Below, piece by piece: positions 46,224 to 55,505 of a stretch of 64,000 bases of DNA. Positions within the stretch are counted from its first letter, which is position 1, and every line of letters starts with the position of its first letter. The position numbers and the translations under genes were made by a program. A model generated the notes under the pieces. That model was not told the DNA's origin. It did no database searches and worked only from the letters and a program-made list of their open reading frames with translations. The DNA comes from Proluteimonas luteida (GTDB taxonomy: Bacteria; Pseudomonadota; Gammaproteobacteria; Xanthomonadales; Xanthomonadaceae). Location: assembly GCF_021191695.1 (NCBI RefSeq), contig NZ_JAIWPT010000001.1:412040-476039 (forward strand). Reading direction: 5' to 3'.

Positions 46224-48126
46224 CTGGAAGGACCGGTTCAGCGTCGCAGCGCCGCGTGCAGCGGTGGTCCTCCACGACCTGACGATGGTCTGGCTGTGCT
46301 GGGTCGGCCTGCACCAGTTCCGCCTCGCGGTGATGCCCAATGCGCCGTCGCTGCAGACGTGGTCCACGGAGATCGCGCTGATCCTGCTGGCCCAGGGCCT
46401 GATCTTCTGGAAGGTCGGCCTGTATCGCGGGGTGTGGCGTTTCGCCAGCGTCCCGGACCTGTTGAACATCCTCAAGGCGGCGGTACTCGGGCTGCTGGCG
46501 ATCGTGCTGGTGCTGTTCCTGTACAACCGCCTCGACCAGGTGCCGCGCTCGGTCCTGGTGCTGTACCCGCTGATGCTCACCGCGTTGCTGGGCATGCCGC
46601 GGCTGCTGTACCGGACCTGGAAGGATCACGGCACCACCCGGACCAGCCAGTCGGCGGTCCGGGTCCTGATCCTGGGCGCGGGCCAGGCAGGCGAGACGCT
46701 GGTGCGCGACCTGCGCCGGACCGGCGCCTACGATCCGGTCGGTTTCCTCGACGATGCCGCCAAGCTGCGCGGCAGCCAGCTGCAGGGCGTGCCCGTGCTC
46801 GGCCGCGTCGCGGACGTGGAGCGGATCGCGCCGGAAACCGCCACCAAGTTGCTGGTCATCGCCATGCCCTCGGCCGACGCCGCGCAGATGCGCACGGTCG
46901 TGGCCGCCTGCGAGAAGACCGGCCTGCCGTTCCGCACGGTGCCCAAGCTCGACGACCTGCTCGAAGGACGCTCGCTGCCGGGCGAGCTGAAGAAGGTCGC
47001 GATCGAGGACCTGCTGGGGCGCAAGCCGGTCATGCCGGACTGGAAGGCGATCCGCGGCTGGCTGCGCGGCCGCAGCGTCCTGGTGACCGGCGCCGGCGGC
47101 TCGATCGGGTCCGAACTCTGCCGCCAGTGCGCGCGCCATGGCGCTTCGCGCATCGCGCTGCTGGAGATCGACGAACTGGCGCTGACCCGGATCGATGCGG
47201 AACTGCAGCGCGATTTTCCGCATATCGAGATCGTCCCGGTCCTCGGCGACTGCGGCGACCATGCCGTCGTCGACTACGCGATGCAGCTCGCGGCTCCGGA
47301 AGCCGTGTTCCACGCCGCCGCCTACAAGCAGGTGCCGGTGCTGGAGCGGCAGTTGCGCGAAGGCGTGCGCAACAACGTGCTGGCCACGCATACCGTCGCC
47401 TCCACGGCGATCAAGCATCGCGTCGGCACGTTCGTGCTGATCTCCACGGACAAGGCGGTAGACCCGGTCAACGTCCTCGGTGCCACCAAGCGCCTGGCCG
47501 AGATGGTCTGCCAGGACCTGGCCGCGTCGCAGACCACGCATTTCATCACCGTGCGCTTCGGCAACGTGCTCGATTCGGCCGGCAGCGTCGTTCCCCTGTT
47601 CCGCGAGCAGATCCGTCGCGGCGGCCCGGTGACCGTCACCGATCCGGAGGTGACGCGTTATTTCATGACCATTCCCGAGGCTTGCCAGCTGATCATGCAG
47701 TCGGTGGCGATCGGCTCGCCGCAGGCGGTGTACACGCTCGACATGGGCGAGCCGGTGTCGATCCGCCTGCTGGCGGAACAGATGATCCGGCTGGCCGGCA
47801 AGCAGCCGGGACGCGATGTCGCGATCATCTATTCCGGGCTGCGTCCGGGCGAGAAGCTGCACGAGACGCTGTTCCATTCCGACGAGCGCTATCGCCCGAC
47901 CCAGCACCCCAAGATCCTGCAGGCCGAGGCGCGCGCCGTGCATGCGGAGCGCCTGGCCGCCGCGCTGACGCGGCTGCGCGACGGGGTCGCCCGCTACGAT
48001 CTCGAGCTGCTCGGTGCATCCTTGCGCGACGCGGTCCCCGAATTCACCCCGCAGATTCCGACGTCGCCGCAGAACGCAGGCGCGACGATCGTTGCCTTCC
48101 CCCCACGACACGCGAGACAACCATGA
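46216..48126 (+). CDS. Membrane-bound UDP-HexNAc 4,6-dehydratase (WbpM/CapD family)
   Basis: 636 residues. Four N-terminal membrane helices (about 15-110), a Rossmann-like domain (VRVLILGAGQAGETLVRDL), then an extended SDR domain from about 285: VLVTGAGGSIGSELCRQ binds NADP, VFHAAAYKQVP and STDKAVDPVNVLGATKR hold the active site. Length and order match P. aeruginosa WbpM, which makes the 4-keto-6-deoxy intermediate for FucNAc/QuiNAc. Coupled upstream to the transferase and by ATGA to galU. Confidence 0.92.
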   Translation: MTSWKDRFSVAAPRAAVVLHDLTMVWLCWVGLHQFRLAVMPNAPSLQTWSTEIALILLAQGLIFWKVGLYRGVWRFASVPDLLNILKAAVLGLLAIVLVLFLYNRLDQVPRSVLVLYPLMLTALLGMPRLLYRTWKDHGTTRTSQSAVRVLILGAGQAGETLVRDLRRTGAYDPVGFLDDAAKLRGSQLQGVPVLGRVADVERIAPETATKLLVIAMPSADAAQMRTVVAACEKTGLPFRTVPKLDDLLEGRSLPGELKKVAIEDLLGRKPVMPDWKAIRGWLRGRSVLVTGAGGSIGSELCRQCARHGASRIALLEIDELALTRIDAELQRDFPHIEIVPVLGDCGDHAVVDYAMQLAAPEAVFHAAAYKQVPVLERQLREGVRNNVLATHTVASTAIKHRVGTFVLISTDKAVDPVNVLGATKRLAEMVCQDLAASQTTHFITVRFGNVLDSAGSVVPLFREQIRRGGPVTVTDPEVTRYFMTIPEACQLIMQSVAIGSPQAVYTLDMGEPVSIRLLAEQMIRLAGKQPGRDVAIIYSGLRPGEKLHETLFHSDERYRPTQHPKILQAEARAVHAERLAAALTRLRDGVARYDLELLGASLRDAVPEFTPQIPTSPQNAGATIVAFPPRHARQP

Positions 48127-49025
48127 CCCAAAGGATCCGCAAGGCAGTGTTCCCGGTCGCAGGCCTGGGAACGCGCTTCCTGCCGGCGACCAAGACGGTA
48201 CCCAAGGAAATGCTGCCGATCGTCGATCGGCCCCTGATCCAGTACGCGGTGGACGAGGCGGTCGCGGCCGGCTGCGACACGCTGATCTTCGTCACCAATC
48301 GCTACAAGCACGCGATCGGCGACTACTTCGACAAGGCCTACGAACTCGAGGACCGGCTCGAGGCGGCCGGCAAGACCGAGCTTCTGGAGAAGATCCGCAA
48401 CCCGCTTCCCGACGGCGTCCGTGCGATCTTCGTCACCCAGCCCGAGGCGCTGGGCCTGGGCCACGCCGTGCTGTGCGCGAAATCCATCGTCGGCGACGAG
48501 CCGTTCGCGGTGATGCTGCCCGACGACCTGATCTGGAACCGCAACGGCGACGGCGCGCTGAAGCAGATGGCGGACGCCGCCGAATCGACCGGCGCCAGCA
48601 TGATCGCGGTCCAGGACGTACCGCCGGAGAAGACCGCCAGCTACGGCATCGTCGCAACGGATGCGTTCGAAGGCCGGCATGGCCGCATCAACCGCATGGT
48701 CGAGAAGCCGAAGCCGGAGGATGCGCCGAGCAACCTGGCGGTCGTCGGCCGCTATGTCCTCGACGGCAGGATCTTCGAGCTGCTGGAGAACACCACCCCC
48801 GGTGCCGGCGGCGAAATCCAGCTGACCGATGCCATCGCCGCCCTGCTGGACGAGAAGCCCGTGCACGCCTACCGCTTCAAGGGCACGCGTTTCGACTGCG
48901 GTACGCACCTGGGCCTGATCGAGGCGACGATCAGCTATGCCCTCGACAACGAAAAACTCAGCGAGCCGGCCGCGGCGCTGATGCGCAATGCGCTGGGCGA
49001 ACTGGGCGTGCGCGACCTGGAGTGA
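48123..49025 (+). CDS. galU: UTP-glucose-1-phosphate uridylyltransferase
   Basis: 300 residues. Makes UDP-glucose from UTP and glucose-1-phosphate. FPVAGLGTRFLPATKTVPKEMLP is the nucleotide-binding signature, VMLPDDLIWN the metal site, MVEKPKPEDAPSNLAVVGRY the sugar-phosphate site, and GEIQLTDAI the conserved terminal motif. ATGA overlap with the dehydratase gene. Last gene of the surface-glycan unit, ended by a strong terminator. Confidence 0.96.
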   Translation: MTQRIRKAVFPVAGLGTRFLPATKTVPKEMLPIVDRPLIQYAVDEAVAAGCDTLIFVTNRYKHAIGDYFDKAYELEDRLEAAGKTELLEKIRNPLPDGVRAIFVTQPEALGLGHAVLCAKSIVGDEPFAVMLPDDLIWNRNGDGALKQMADAAESTGASMIAVQDVPPEKTASYGIVATDAFEGRHGRINRMVEKPKPEDAPSNLAVVGRYVLDGRIFELLENTTPGAGGEIQLTDAIAALLDEKPVHAYRFKGTRFDCGTHLGLIEATISYALDNEKLSEPAAALMRNALGELGVRDLE

Positions 49026-49087
49026 CCGATCCGCGGCCGCGGACGCCCGCGCGCGGAAAACGCCCGGGAAATTTCCGGAAAAAAGGG

Positions 49088-49117
49088 AAGGGCGGCCATT
49101 GGCCGCCCTTCTATTTT
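49088..49117. terminator. Terminator between galU and the convergent thiolase gene
   Basis: Ten-base stem AAGGGCGGCC / GGCCGCCCTT (49088-49097 and 49101-49110) with ATT loop, then CTATTTTT. The A-rich stretch on the left makes it usable in both directions. Confidence 0.9.
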
Positions 49118-49140
49118 TCCGACGGCCGCGAATCCGGCAG

Positions 49141-50346
49141 TCAGAGCGCTTCGATGATCCCGGCCGCGCCCATGCCGGTGCCGATGCACATCGTCACCAG
49201 GCCGTACTTCTGCTGGCGCCGGCGCAGGCCGTGCACGATGGTCGCGGTGCGGATCGCGCCGGTCGCACCCAGCGGGTGGCCGAGCGCGATCGCGCCGCCC
49301 AGCGGATTGACCTTGCCCGGATCCAGGCCGCTGTCGCGGATCACCGCCAGCGCCTGCGCGGCGAAGGCCTCGTTGAGCTCGATCCAGTCGATCTCGTCCA
49401 GCCGCAGCCCCGCCTGCTTCAGCGCCTTGGGAATGGCCGCGATCGGGCCGATGCCCATGACCTCCGGACGCACGCCGGCGACCGAGAAGCTGACGAAGCG
49501 TGCCAGCGGCGTCAGGCGGTAGTCCTTGATCGCCTGTTCCGAGGCCAGCAGCACCGCGCCCGCACCGTCGCTCATCTGCGAGCTGTTGCCTGCGGTCACG
49601 CTGCCGCCGAACTGGCCGTTGCGGAACACCGGCCGCAGCTTGGCCAGTCCCTCGATCGACGAGTCCGGACGCGGCCCCTCGTCGGTGTCGACCAGCAGCT
49701 TCTTCAGCCGCACGGCGTTGCCGGCGAGGTCGGGCACGTGCGAGACGATCTCGTAGGGGCTGATCTCCTCCTTGAACTCGCCGGCCCGGATCGCGGCGAT
49801 CGCCTTCTGGTGGGAGGCCAGGGCGAACGCGTCCTGGTCCTCGCGCGAGACCTTCCACTCCTCGGCGACCTTCTCGGCGGTGATGCCCATGCCATAGGCG
49901 ATGGCGACATGGTCGTCCTTGAACACGGAGGGCGACAGCGCGACCTTGTTGCCCATCATCGGCACCATGCTCATGCTCTCGGTACCGCCGGCCAGCATCA
50001 GGTCGGCATTGCCGAGGCGGATCTGGTCGGCCGCCAGCGCCACGGCCTGCAGGCCGGACGAGCAGAAGCGGTTGATGGTCTGCGCGGCGACGGTGTCGGG
50101 CAGGCCGGCCAGCAGCACGCCGATGCGCGCCACGTTCATGCCTTGCTCGCCCTCGGGCATCGCGCAGCCGATGATCGCGTCATCGATGCGCGAGGTGTCG
50201 ATGCCCGGCGCCTGGGCGACGACCGACTTCAGGACATGCGCGAGCATGTCGTCGGGGCGGGTGTTGCGGAACACGCCCTTGGGTGCCTTGCCAACCGGGG
50301 TGCGGGTGGCGGCGACGATGTAGGCGTCCTGGATTTGACGGGTCAT
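49141..50346 (-). CDS. fadA: Acetyl-CoA C-acyltransferase (beta-oxidation thiolase)
   Basis: 401 residues. Cleaves 3-ketoacyl-CoA with CoA in the last step of beta-oxidation. Catalytic Cys95 ([10 protein letters not shown]), His357 ([10 protein letters not shown]) and Cys387 ([11 protein letters not shown]) are present, with [10 protein letters not shown] between. It lies 126 bases after the two-domain beta-oxidation gene on the same strand; both probably form the FadBA-like pair. The PsrA-like regulator at 53057 is the likely controller. Confidence 0.94.
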   Translation of the reverse strand: MTRQIQDAYIVAATRTPVGKAPKGVFRNTRPDDMLAHVLKSVVAQAPGIDTSRIDDAIIGCAMPEGEQGMNVARIGVLLAGLPDTVAAQTINRFCSSGLQAVALAADQIRLGNADLMLAGGTESMSMVPMMGNKVALSPSVFKDDHVAIAYGMGITAEKVAEEWKVSREDQDAFALASHQKAIAAIRAGEFKEEISPYEIVSHVPDLAGNAVRLKKLLVDTDEGPRPDSSIEGLAKLRPVFRNGQFGGSVTAGNSSQMSDGAGAVLLASEQAIKDYRLTPLARFVSFSVAGVRPEVMGIGPIAAIPKALKQAGLRLDEIDWIELNEAFAAQALAVIRDSGLDPGKVNPLGGAIALGHPLGATGAIRTATIVHGLRRRQQKYGLVTMCIGTGMGAAGIIEAL

Positions 50347-50364
50347 TGGTGGTTCCTGATCGAA

Positions 50365-50466
50365 GGGGCCGGAGGCCAGGGGCCAGGGGCCGGGAAAAAG
50401 CGGGGCGGCGGATTCCGGAGGGGGCGGGAGCGGGACACTTCTCCCAGGCCCCCGGCCTCCGGTCCC
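50365..50466. repeat. GC-rich inverted repeat between the two beta-oxidation genes
   Basis: Arms of 20 bases matching at 18 positions (50365-50384 GGGGCCGGAGGCCAGGGGCC, and 50447-50466). The left arm contains a tandem GGCCAGGGGCC motif. The whole 126-base gap is low-complexity G/C and may be a dispersed intergenic element. Confidence 0.65.
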
Positions 50467-50472
50467 TGGCCT

Positions 50473-52845
50473 CTAGTTGCGCAACGGCTTGCCGGTCTTG
50501 AGCATGTGCGCGATGCGGGCCTGGGTCCGGTCCTGCTGCGCCAGTTCGACGAAGTGCCGGCGCTCGAGCCGCAGCAGCCAGTCCTCGTCGACGATCGCGC
50601 CGCGGTCGACGTCGCCGCCGCACAGCACGGTCGCGATGCGGGTGGCGATCTCGTCGTCGTACTCGCTGATGAAACGGCCCTCCAGCATGTTGACCAGCAG
50701 CATGCGGAAGGTGGCGATGCCGACGTCGCCGGCGACGCGGATGCGGCGCGCGGGCAGCGGCGGACGGTAGCCGCTTTCGGCCAGTGCCGCGGCCTGCTGG
50801 CGGGCGACGTACAGCAGCTCGAAGGCGTTGAAGGTCACCAGGTCGTTGGCGCGCAGCAGGCCCAGCGCCTTCGCCTCGACCGCCGAAGCCGAGACCTTGG
50901 CCATCGCCACCGTCTCGAAGGTCTTCTTCAGTTCGGCGAACACGTCGCCGTTGGGGCCGGCGGCCTGCGAGGCGCGCACCGCCAGTTCCTTCAGTCCGCC
51001 GCCGGCCGGCAGCAGGCCGACGCCGGCCTCGACCAGGCCGATGTAGCTCTCCAGGTGCGCAACCGTGCGGGCGCTGTGCATCTGGAACTCGCAGCCGCCG
51101 CCGAGCGCGAGGCCGCGCACCGCCGCGACCACCGGCACCAGCGAGTACTTGATGCGCTGGCTGGTGGCCTGGAAGTTGGCCACCATCGCCTCGAAGGCGT
51201 CCAGCTTGCCGGCCTGCAGCAGGCCGAGCGCGCCGGCGAGGTCGGCGCCGGCCGAGAACGGCTCCTTGTGCTGCCACAGCACCACGCCGCGGAAGTCGCG
51301 CTCGGCGATGCCGATCGATTCCTGGATGCCGTCGAGCACCTGGTCGGAGACGGTATTCATCTTGGTCTTGAAACTGACCACTGCGATGCCGTCGCCGTCA
51401 TGCCACATGCGCACGCCGTCGTTCTCGAACACCGTCTCGCCCTGGTCGAAGCGCTCGCCCAGCAGCGGGTCGGGGAAGCGCTGGCGCTTGTAGACCGGCA
51501 GCGTGGAGCGGGGCACCAGCGCGTCCTTCGACGGACTGTAGCTGCCTTCCGCCGCATGCACGCCGTCGCGGCCGTCGAGCACCCAGCCGGGCAGCGGTGC
51601 ATCGCTCATCGCCTTGCCGGCGGCGATGTCGTCCGCGATCCACTGCGCGACCTGCTTCCAGCCCGCGGCCTGCCAGGTCTCGAACGGGCCGAGCGACCAG
51701 CCGTAGCCCCAGCGGATCGCGAGGTCGACGTCGCGCGCGGTCTCGGCGATGTCGGCCAGGTGGTAGGCGCTGTAGTGGAACAGGTCGCGGAACACCGCCC
51801 ACAGGAACTGCGCCTGCGGGTGCCGGCTTTCGCGCAGCTTCGCGAACTTCTCCGCCGGGTTCTTGGTCTTCAGGATCTCGACCACCTCGTCGGCGGCCTT
51901 GCGATCCGCAGGACGATAGTCCTGTTTATCCAGGTCCAGCACGACGATGTCCTTGCCGACCTTGCGGAAGATGCCTGCGCCGGTCTTCTGGCCCAGCGCG
52001 CCCTTGGCGATCAACGCCTCCAGCCAGGCCGGCGACTTGAAGTAGCGGTGCCAGGGGTCGTCGGGCAGGGTATCGGCCATGGTCTTGATGACATGGGCCA
52101 TCGTGTCCAGGCCGACCACGTCGGAAGTGCGGTAGGTCGCCGACTTCGGCCGCCCGATCAGCGGGCCGGTGATCGCGTCGACCTCGTCGAAGCCCAGGCC
52201 GGCCTCGGCGGTATGGTGCGCCGTGGCCAGGATCGAGAACACGCCGATGCGGTTGCCGATGAAGTTCGGCGTGTCCTTGGCATAGACCACGCCCTTGCCG
52301 ACGTTGGTGGTCAGGAAGGTTTCGAGTCCTTCCAGCACCGCCTTGTCGGTGGTCCTGGCCGGGATCAGTTCGGCCAGGTGCATGTAGCGCGGCGGGTTGA
52401 AGAAATGCACGCCGCAGAAGCGGTGGCGCAGCTGTTCGGGCAGCACGTCGGCCAGCGCGTTGATGCCCAGGCCCGAGGTGTTGCTGGCCAGCACCGCGTG
52501 GTCGGCGACGTGCGGGGCGATCCTGCGGTACAGGTCCTGCTTCCAGTCCATGCGCTCGGCGATCGCCTCGATGATCAGGTCGCAGCCTTCCAGCTGGTCC
52601 AGGCCCGTGTCGTAGTTGGCCGGCACGATCGCCTCGGCCAGCGCCTTGCTGGCGAGCGGCGCCGGGCTCAGCTTGCCGAGGTTGGCGATGGCCTTGAGCA
52701 CCACGCCGTCGGCGGGGCCCTCCTTGGCGGCCAGGTCGAACAGCACGGTGTCGACGCCGGCGTTGGTCAGGTGCGCGGCGATCTGCGCACCCATGACCCC
52801 GGCCCCGAGGACCGCGGCACGCCGTACAAGCAATTTCTCGGACAT
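50473..52845 (-). CDS. 3-hydroxyacyl-CoA dehydrogenase/enoyl-CoA hydratase fusion
   Basis: 790 residues. The dehydrogenase half comes first: NAD-binding VLGAGVMGAQIAAHL at the start, catalytic His in CGVHFFNPPRYMHL, then NFIGNRIGVF. The hydratase (crotonase) half is at about 450-690: EPFSAGADLAGAL and RGLALGGGCEFQMHS form the oxyanion hole and LVEAGVGLLPAGGG holds the catalytic Glu. This order is the reverse of FadB/FadJ, as in FadN-type proteins. ATG 52845 has GGAG nine bases upstream; an ATG at 52860 would overlap that GGAG. Converts enoyl-CoA to 3-ketoacyl-CoA for the thiolase next door. Confidence 0.92.
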   Translation of the reverse strand: MSEKLLVRRAAVLGAGVMGAQIAAHLTNAGVDTVLFDLAAKEGPADGVVLKAIANLGKLSPAPLASKALAEAIVPANYDTGLDQLEGCDLIIEAIAERMDWKQDLYRRIAPHVADHAVLASNTSGLGINALADVLPEQLRHRFCGVHFFNPPRYMHLAELIPARTTDKAVLEGLETFLTTNVGKGVVYAKDTPNFIGNRIGVFSILATAHHTAEAGLGFDEVDAITGPLIGRPKSATYRTSDVVGLDTMAHVIKTMADTLPDDPWHRYFKSPAWLEALIAKGALGQKTGAGIFRKVGKDIVVLDLDKQDYRPADRKAADEVVEILKTKNPAEKFAKLRESRHPQAQFLWAVFRDLFHYSAYHLADIAETARDVDLAIRWGYGWSLGPFETWQAAGWKQVAQWIADDIAAGKAMSDAPLPGWVLDGRDGVHAAEGSYSPSKDALVPRSTLPVYKRQRFPDPLLGERFDQGETVFENDGVRMWHDGDGIAVVSFKTKMNTVSDQVLDGIQESIGIAERDFRGVVLWQHKEPFSAGADLAGALGLLQAGKLDAFEAMVANFQATSQRIKYSLVPVVAAVRGLALGGGCEFQMHSARTVAHLESYIGLVEAGVGLLPAGGGLKELAVRASQAAGPNGDVFAELKKTFETVAMAKVSASAVEAKALGLLRANDLVTFNAFELLYVARQQAAALAESGYRPPLPARRIRVAGDVGIATFRMLLVNMLEGRFISEYDDEIATRIATVLCGGDVDRGAIVDEDWLLRLERRHFVELAQQDRTQARIAHMLKTGKPLRN

Positions 52846-52879
52846 TGTCTGCAACTCCATGGTGGAAAAGCGTGTTCAG

Positions 52880-53050
52880 CCGCGGATCGACGCCGATGAA
52901 CACGGATCGGGAAACAGGAACGGGAGCGGGAGCGGGTGGTGGACCCGCCCGCTCTCCGGGACTTCGAGGGGATCGGACCTGGTATCGATCATCCGGGTTC
53001 GATCGATGGGACTGGATGTCGTATCCGCGTTCATCGGCATGGATCCGCGG
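52880..53050. repeat. 171-base intergenic element with 28-base terminal inverted repeats
   Basis: The ends 52880-52907 and 53023-53050 are inverted copies that match at 25 of 28 positions; each starts at the outside with CCGCGGATC. The centre has a GAGCGGG / CCCGCTC stem. It lies between the convergent-free ends of fadB-type and tetR genes and encodes nothing. The shape is that of a small non-autonomous repeat; I recall similar sequence in xanthomonad genomes but cannot verify it here. Confidence 0.7.
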
Positions 53051-53056
53051 CCTGCA

Positions 53057-53674
53057 TCAGCTTCTGAATCCCGCTGCGGCGAAGCGGATCAATTCGCCGG
53101 CGATGCGGGTCCGGTGGTCGCGCTCGGTGGTGCCGGCCGGGCGCTTGATCAGGCCGAAATCGGCCATCGCATAGGTCAACGCACCGGCGAGGAAGTCCAG
53201 CCGGCCGTAGAGCTCGGCCTTGCCCAGGCCGGGCAGGCAGGCGCCCAGCGCCGCGGCGAACTCGCGCGGCACGTGGCCGTACTGTTCGGACAGGAACTTG
53301 CGCAGGGCGTCGTTCTTCTCGACATAGGCGCGTGCGATCACCCGCACGAAGGCGCCGCTGCCGTGGCGGCCGGTGGCCATGTCCAGGGCCGGCTCGACGA
53401 AGGCGGCGATGATCGGCTCGATCTCGCCCGGGTGCGCGGACAGCGCCTCGCGCAGCTGCGCCAGGCGCTGCGCGCTCATCTGGTCCATGCGCCGCCGGAA
53501 CACCTCGTTGACGAGGTTCTCCTTGCTGCCGAAGTGGTAGTTGACCGCGGCGATGTTGACGTCGGCGCGGCTGGTGACCTGGCGCAGCGACGTGCCGGCG
53601 AAGCCATGGGCCGCGAACAGCTCCTCCGCCGCGCCGAGGATCTTGTCTTTGGTGGAGAACTGACCGGTGTTCAT
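53057..53674 (-). CDS. TetR-family regulator, PsrA-like, of fatty-acid oxidation
   Basis: 205 residues. HTH at about 8-55 (KDKILGAAEELFAAHGFAGTSLRQV, split: LRQVTSRADVNIAAVNYHF and GSKENLVNEVF). The ligand domain resembles PsrA/FadR-type TetR proteins that sense long-chain acyl groups. Supporting context: beta-oxidation genes lie next on the same strand, and a palindrome ATCAAAC-N4-GTTTGAT, like the PsrA box (GAAAC-N4-GTTTC type), lies 22 bases before the start. A repressor of fadBA-like genes and itself is the best guess; the effector is inferred. Confidence 0.88.
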   Translation of the reverse strand: MNTGQFSTKDKILGAAEELFAAHGFAGTSLRQVTSRADVNIAAVNYHFGSKENLVNEVFRRRMDQMSAQRLAQLREALSAHPGEIEPIIAAFVEPALDMATGRHGSGAFVRVIARAYVEKNDALRKFLSEQYGHVPREFAAALGACLPGLGKAELYGRLDFLAGALTYAMADFGLIKRPAGTTERDHRTRIAGELIRFAAAGFRS

Positions 53675-53695
53675 GCAGCCGTGGGCCCGCCCTGA

Positions 53696-53713
53696 ATCAA
53701 ACGCTTGTTTGAT
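53696..53713. promoter_or_regulatory. PsrA-type operator before the TetR gene
   Basis: Seven-base perfect arms ATCAAAC and GTTTGAT around GCTT. On the minus strand TTGACG and a CATAAC-like -10 lie just upstream, so the site would cover the transcription start. Confidence 0.75.
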
Positions 53714-53786
53714 GTTATGCCGGGTCGAGCTGACGCGTCAATGACCCGTCGCCTCCGGGGAACGGGTCAAGTTGCGCGCGATACGT

Positions 53787-53837
53787 TAGAATTGCCGCAG
53801 CCATGTCGGCTAAACCCGCGTCCTGTCGCGGGTTTTT
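53787..53837 (+). terminator. Terminator-like hairpin in the ndk leader, with a promoter box before it
   Basis: TAGAAT (53787-53792) is followed about 20 bases later by AAACCCGCG / CGCGGGTTT (53812-53820 and 53827-53835) and TTTTT. No gene upstream reads in this direction, so it stands between a possible ndk promoter and ndk; attenuation or a very short RNA are both possible. Confidence 0.7.
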
Positions 53838-53895
53838 CCATGTTAACCTCGGTCGTTCCGGAGCGGACGGCCGTTCAATGTCCGGAGAATCCCAG

Positions 53896-54321
53896 ATGGC
53901 GCTCGAGCGCACCCTGTCCATCATCAAGCCCGATGCCGTTGCCAAGAACGTCATCGGCGAGATCTATACCCGTTTCGAGAAGGCGGGCCTGAAGATCGTG
54001 GCCGCCAAGTACAAGCAGCTCAGCCGCGAGGACGCGGAAGGCTTCTATGCGGTCCATCGCGAGCGTCCGTTCTTCAACGCGCTGGTCGAGTTCATGACCT
54101 CGGGTCCGGTGATGATCCAGGCGCTGGAAGGCGAGAACGCCGTGGCGCTGCACCGTGAGCTGCTGGGCGCGACCAACCCCAAGGACGCCGCACCGGGCAC
54201 GATCCGTGCCGACTTCGCCGAATCGATCGACGCCAACGCCGCCCACGGCTCGGACTCGGTCGACAACGCGAAGACCGAGATCGCCTATTTCTTCCAGGAC
54301 GACGAAGTCGTCTCCCGTTGA
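53896..54321 (+). CDS. ndk: Nucleoside diphosphate kinase
   Basis: 141 residues, exactly the bacterial size. Transfers phosphate between nucleoside tri- and diphosphates via phospho-His117 in [26 protein letters not shown] is the conserved start, so the 31-codon in-frame extension back to 53803, which crosses the leader terminator, is rejected. Heads the conserved ndk-rlmN-pilF-rodZ gene series. Confidence 0.97.
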   Translation: MALERTLSIIKPDAVAKNVIGEIYTRFEKAGLKIVAAKYKQLSREDAEGFYAVHRERPFFNALVEFMTSGPVMIQALEGENAVALHRELLGATNPKDAAPGTIRADFAESIDANAAHGSDSVDNAKTEIAYFFQDDEVVSR

Positions 54322-55505
54322 GTGATGCCATCGTGACCGAGGTCGCCAGCGACGTCCGCGTCGACAAGCAGAACCTGCTCGACCTCGATCGCGAGGGGCT
54401 GGAGCGCTTTTTCGCCGAGACCCTCGGCGAGAAGCGTTTCCGTGCCCACCAGATCATGAAGTGGATCCACCACCGGCACGTCACCGATTTCGACGAGATG
54501 ACCGACCTGGGCAAGGCGCTGCGCGCCAAGCTCCAGGCGCATGCCGAAGTCCGGGTGCCGCAGATCCAGTTCGAGAAGCCCTCCACCGACGGCACCCACA
54601 AGTGGCTGCTGGCGATGGACGGCAAGAACGCGATCGAGACCGTCTACATTCCCGACAAGGGCCGCGGCACGCTGTGCGTGTCGTCGCAGGTCGGCTGCGC
54701 GCTGAACTGCACGTTCTGCTCGACCGCGACCCAGGGCTTCAACCGCAACCTGTCGACCGCCGAGATCATCGGCCAGGTCTGGGTCGCGGCGAAGCACCTG
54801 GGCAACGTGCCGCACAAGCAGCGCCGGCTCACCAATGTCGTGATGATGGGCATGGGCGAGCCGCTGATGAACTTCGACAACGTCGTGCGTGCGATGAGCA
54901 TCATGCGCGACGACCTGGGCTATGGCCTGGCCAACAAGCGCGTGACGCTGTCGACGTCCGGCCTGGTGCCGCAGATCGACCGGCTCGGCGAGGTCAGCGA
55001 CGTGTCGCTGGCGGTGTCGCTGCATGCCCCGACCGACGAGCTGCGTACCCAGCTGGTGCCGCTGAACAGGAAGTACCCGATCGCCGAGCTGATGGACGCC
55101 TGCGTGCGCTACGCGCAGCGCAGGCGCGGCGAGTCGGTGACGTTCGAATACACCCTGATGAAGGACGTCAACGACCAGCCGCGGCACGCGCGCGAGCTGG
55201 CCCGGCTGATGCGCGAGTTCGACAACCGCCTGCAGATGAAGGACGCGGCGAAGGTCAACCTGATCCCGTTCAACCCGTTCCCCGGCACCCGCTACGAGCG
55301 TCCGGACGATGCCGCGATCCGGCGCTTCCAGAAGCTGCTCAACGAATCCGGCCGCATCGCCCCGGTCCGTCGCACCCGCGGCGACGACATCGATGCCGCC
55401 TGCGGCCAGCTGAAGGGGCAGGTTGCCGACCGCACCCGCCGCCAGGCCGAGCACCGCAAGCGGCTCGATGCCGCCGGTGGGGGCGATGTCGATGCTGCCG
55501 CGTAG
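54318..55505 (+). CDS. rlmN: Dual-specificity 23S rRNA/tRNA adenine-C2 methyltransferase RlmN
   Basis: 395 residues. Radical-SAM enzyme that methylates A2503 of 23S rRNA and A37 of some tRNAs. Cluster cysteines Cys127-xxx-Cys131-xx-Cys134 (CALNCTFC), GMGEPLMN for SAM binding and Cys362 in [10 protein letters not shown], which takes part in methyl transfer. The alignment with E. coli RlmN supports the TTG at 54318, overlapping the ndk stop; GTG at 54333 is an alternative. Confidence 0.95.
   Translation: MSDAIVTEVASDVRVDKQNLLDLDREGLERFFAETLGEKRFRAHQIMKWIHHRHVTDFDEMTDLGKALRAKLQAHAEVRVPQIQFEKPSTDGTHKWLLAMDGKNAIETVYIPDKGRGTLCVSSQVGCALNCTFCSTATQGFNRNLSTAEIIGQVWVAAKHLGNVPHKQRRLTNVVMMGMGEPLMNFDNVVRAMSIMRDDLGYGLANKRVTLSTSGLVPQIDRLGEVSDVSLAVSLHAPTDELRTQLVPLNRKYPIAELMDACVRYAQRRRGESVTFEYTLMKDVNDQPRHARELARLMREFDNRLQMKDAAKVNLIPFNPFPGTRYERPDDAAIRRFQKLLNESGRIAPVRRTRGDDIDAACGQLKGQVADRTRRQAEHRKRLDAAGGGDVDAAA

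Noticed and set aside
48988..52899. A 1303-codon plus-strand open frame over the thiolase and dehydrogenase/hydratase genes
   Set aside because: Antisense to two complete enzymes; it crosses a terminator and an intergenic repeat and shows no domain.
53803..53895. In-frame 31-codon extension of ndk
   Set aside because: Would cross an intrinsic terminator and precede the invariant ndk start; no known ndk has it.
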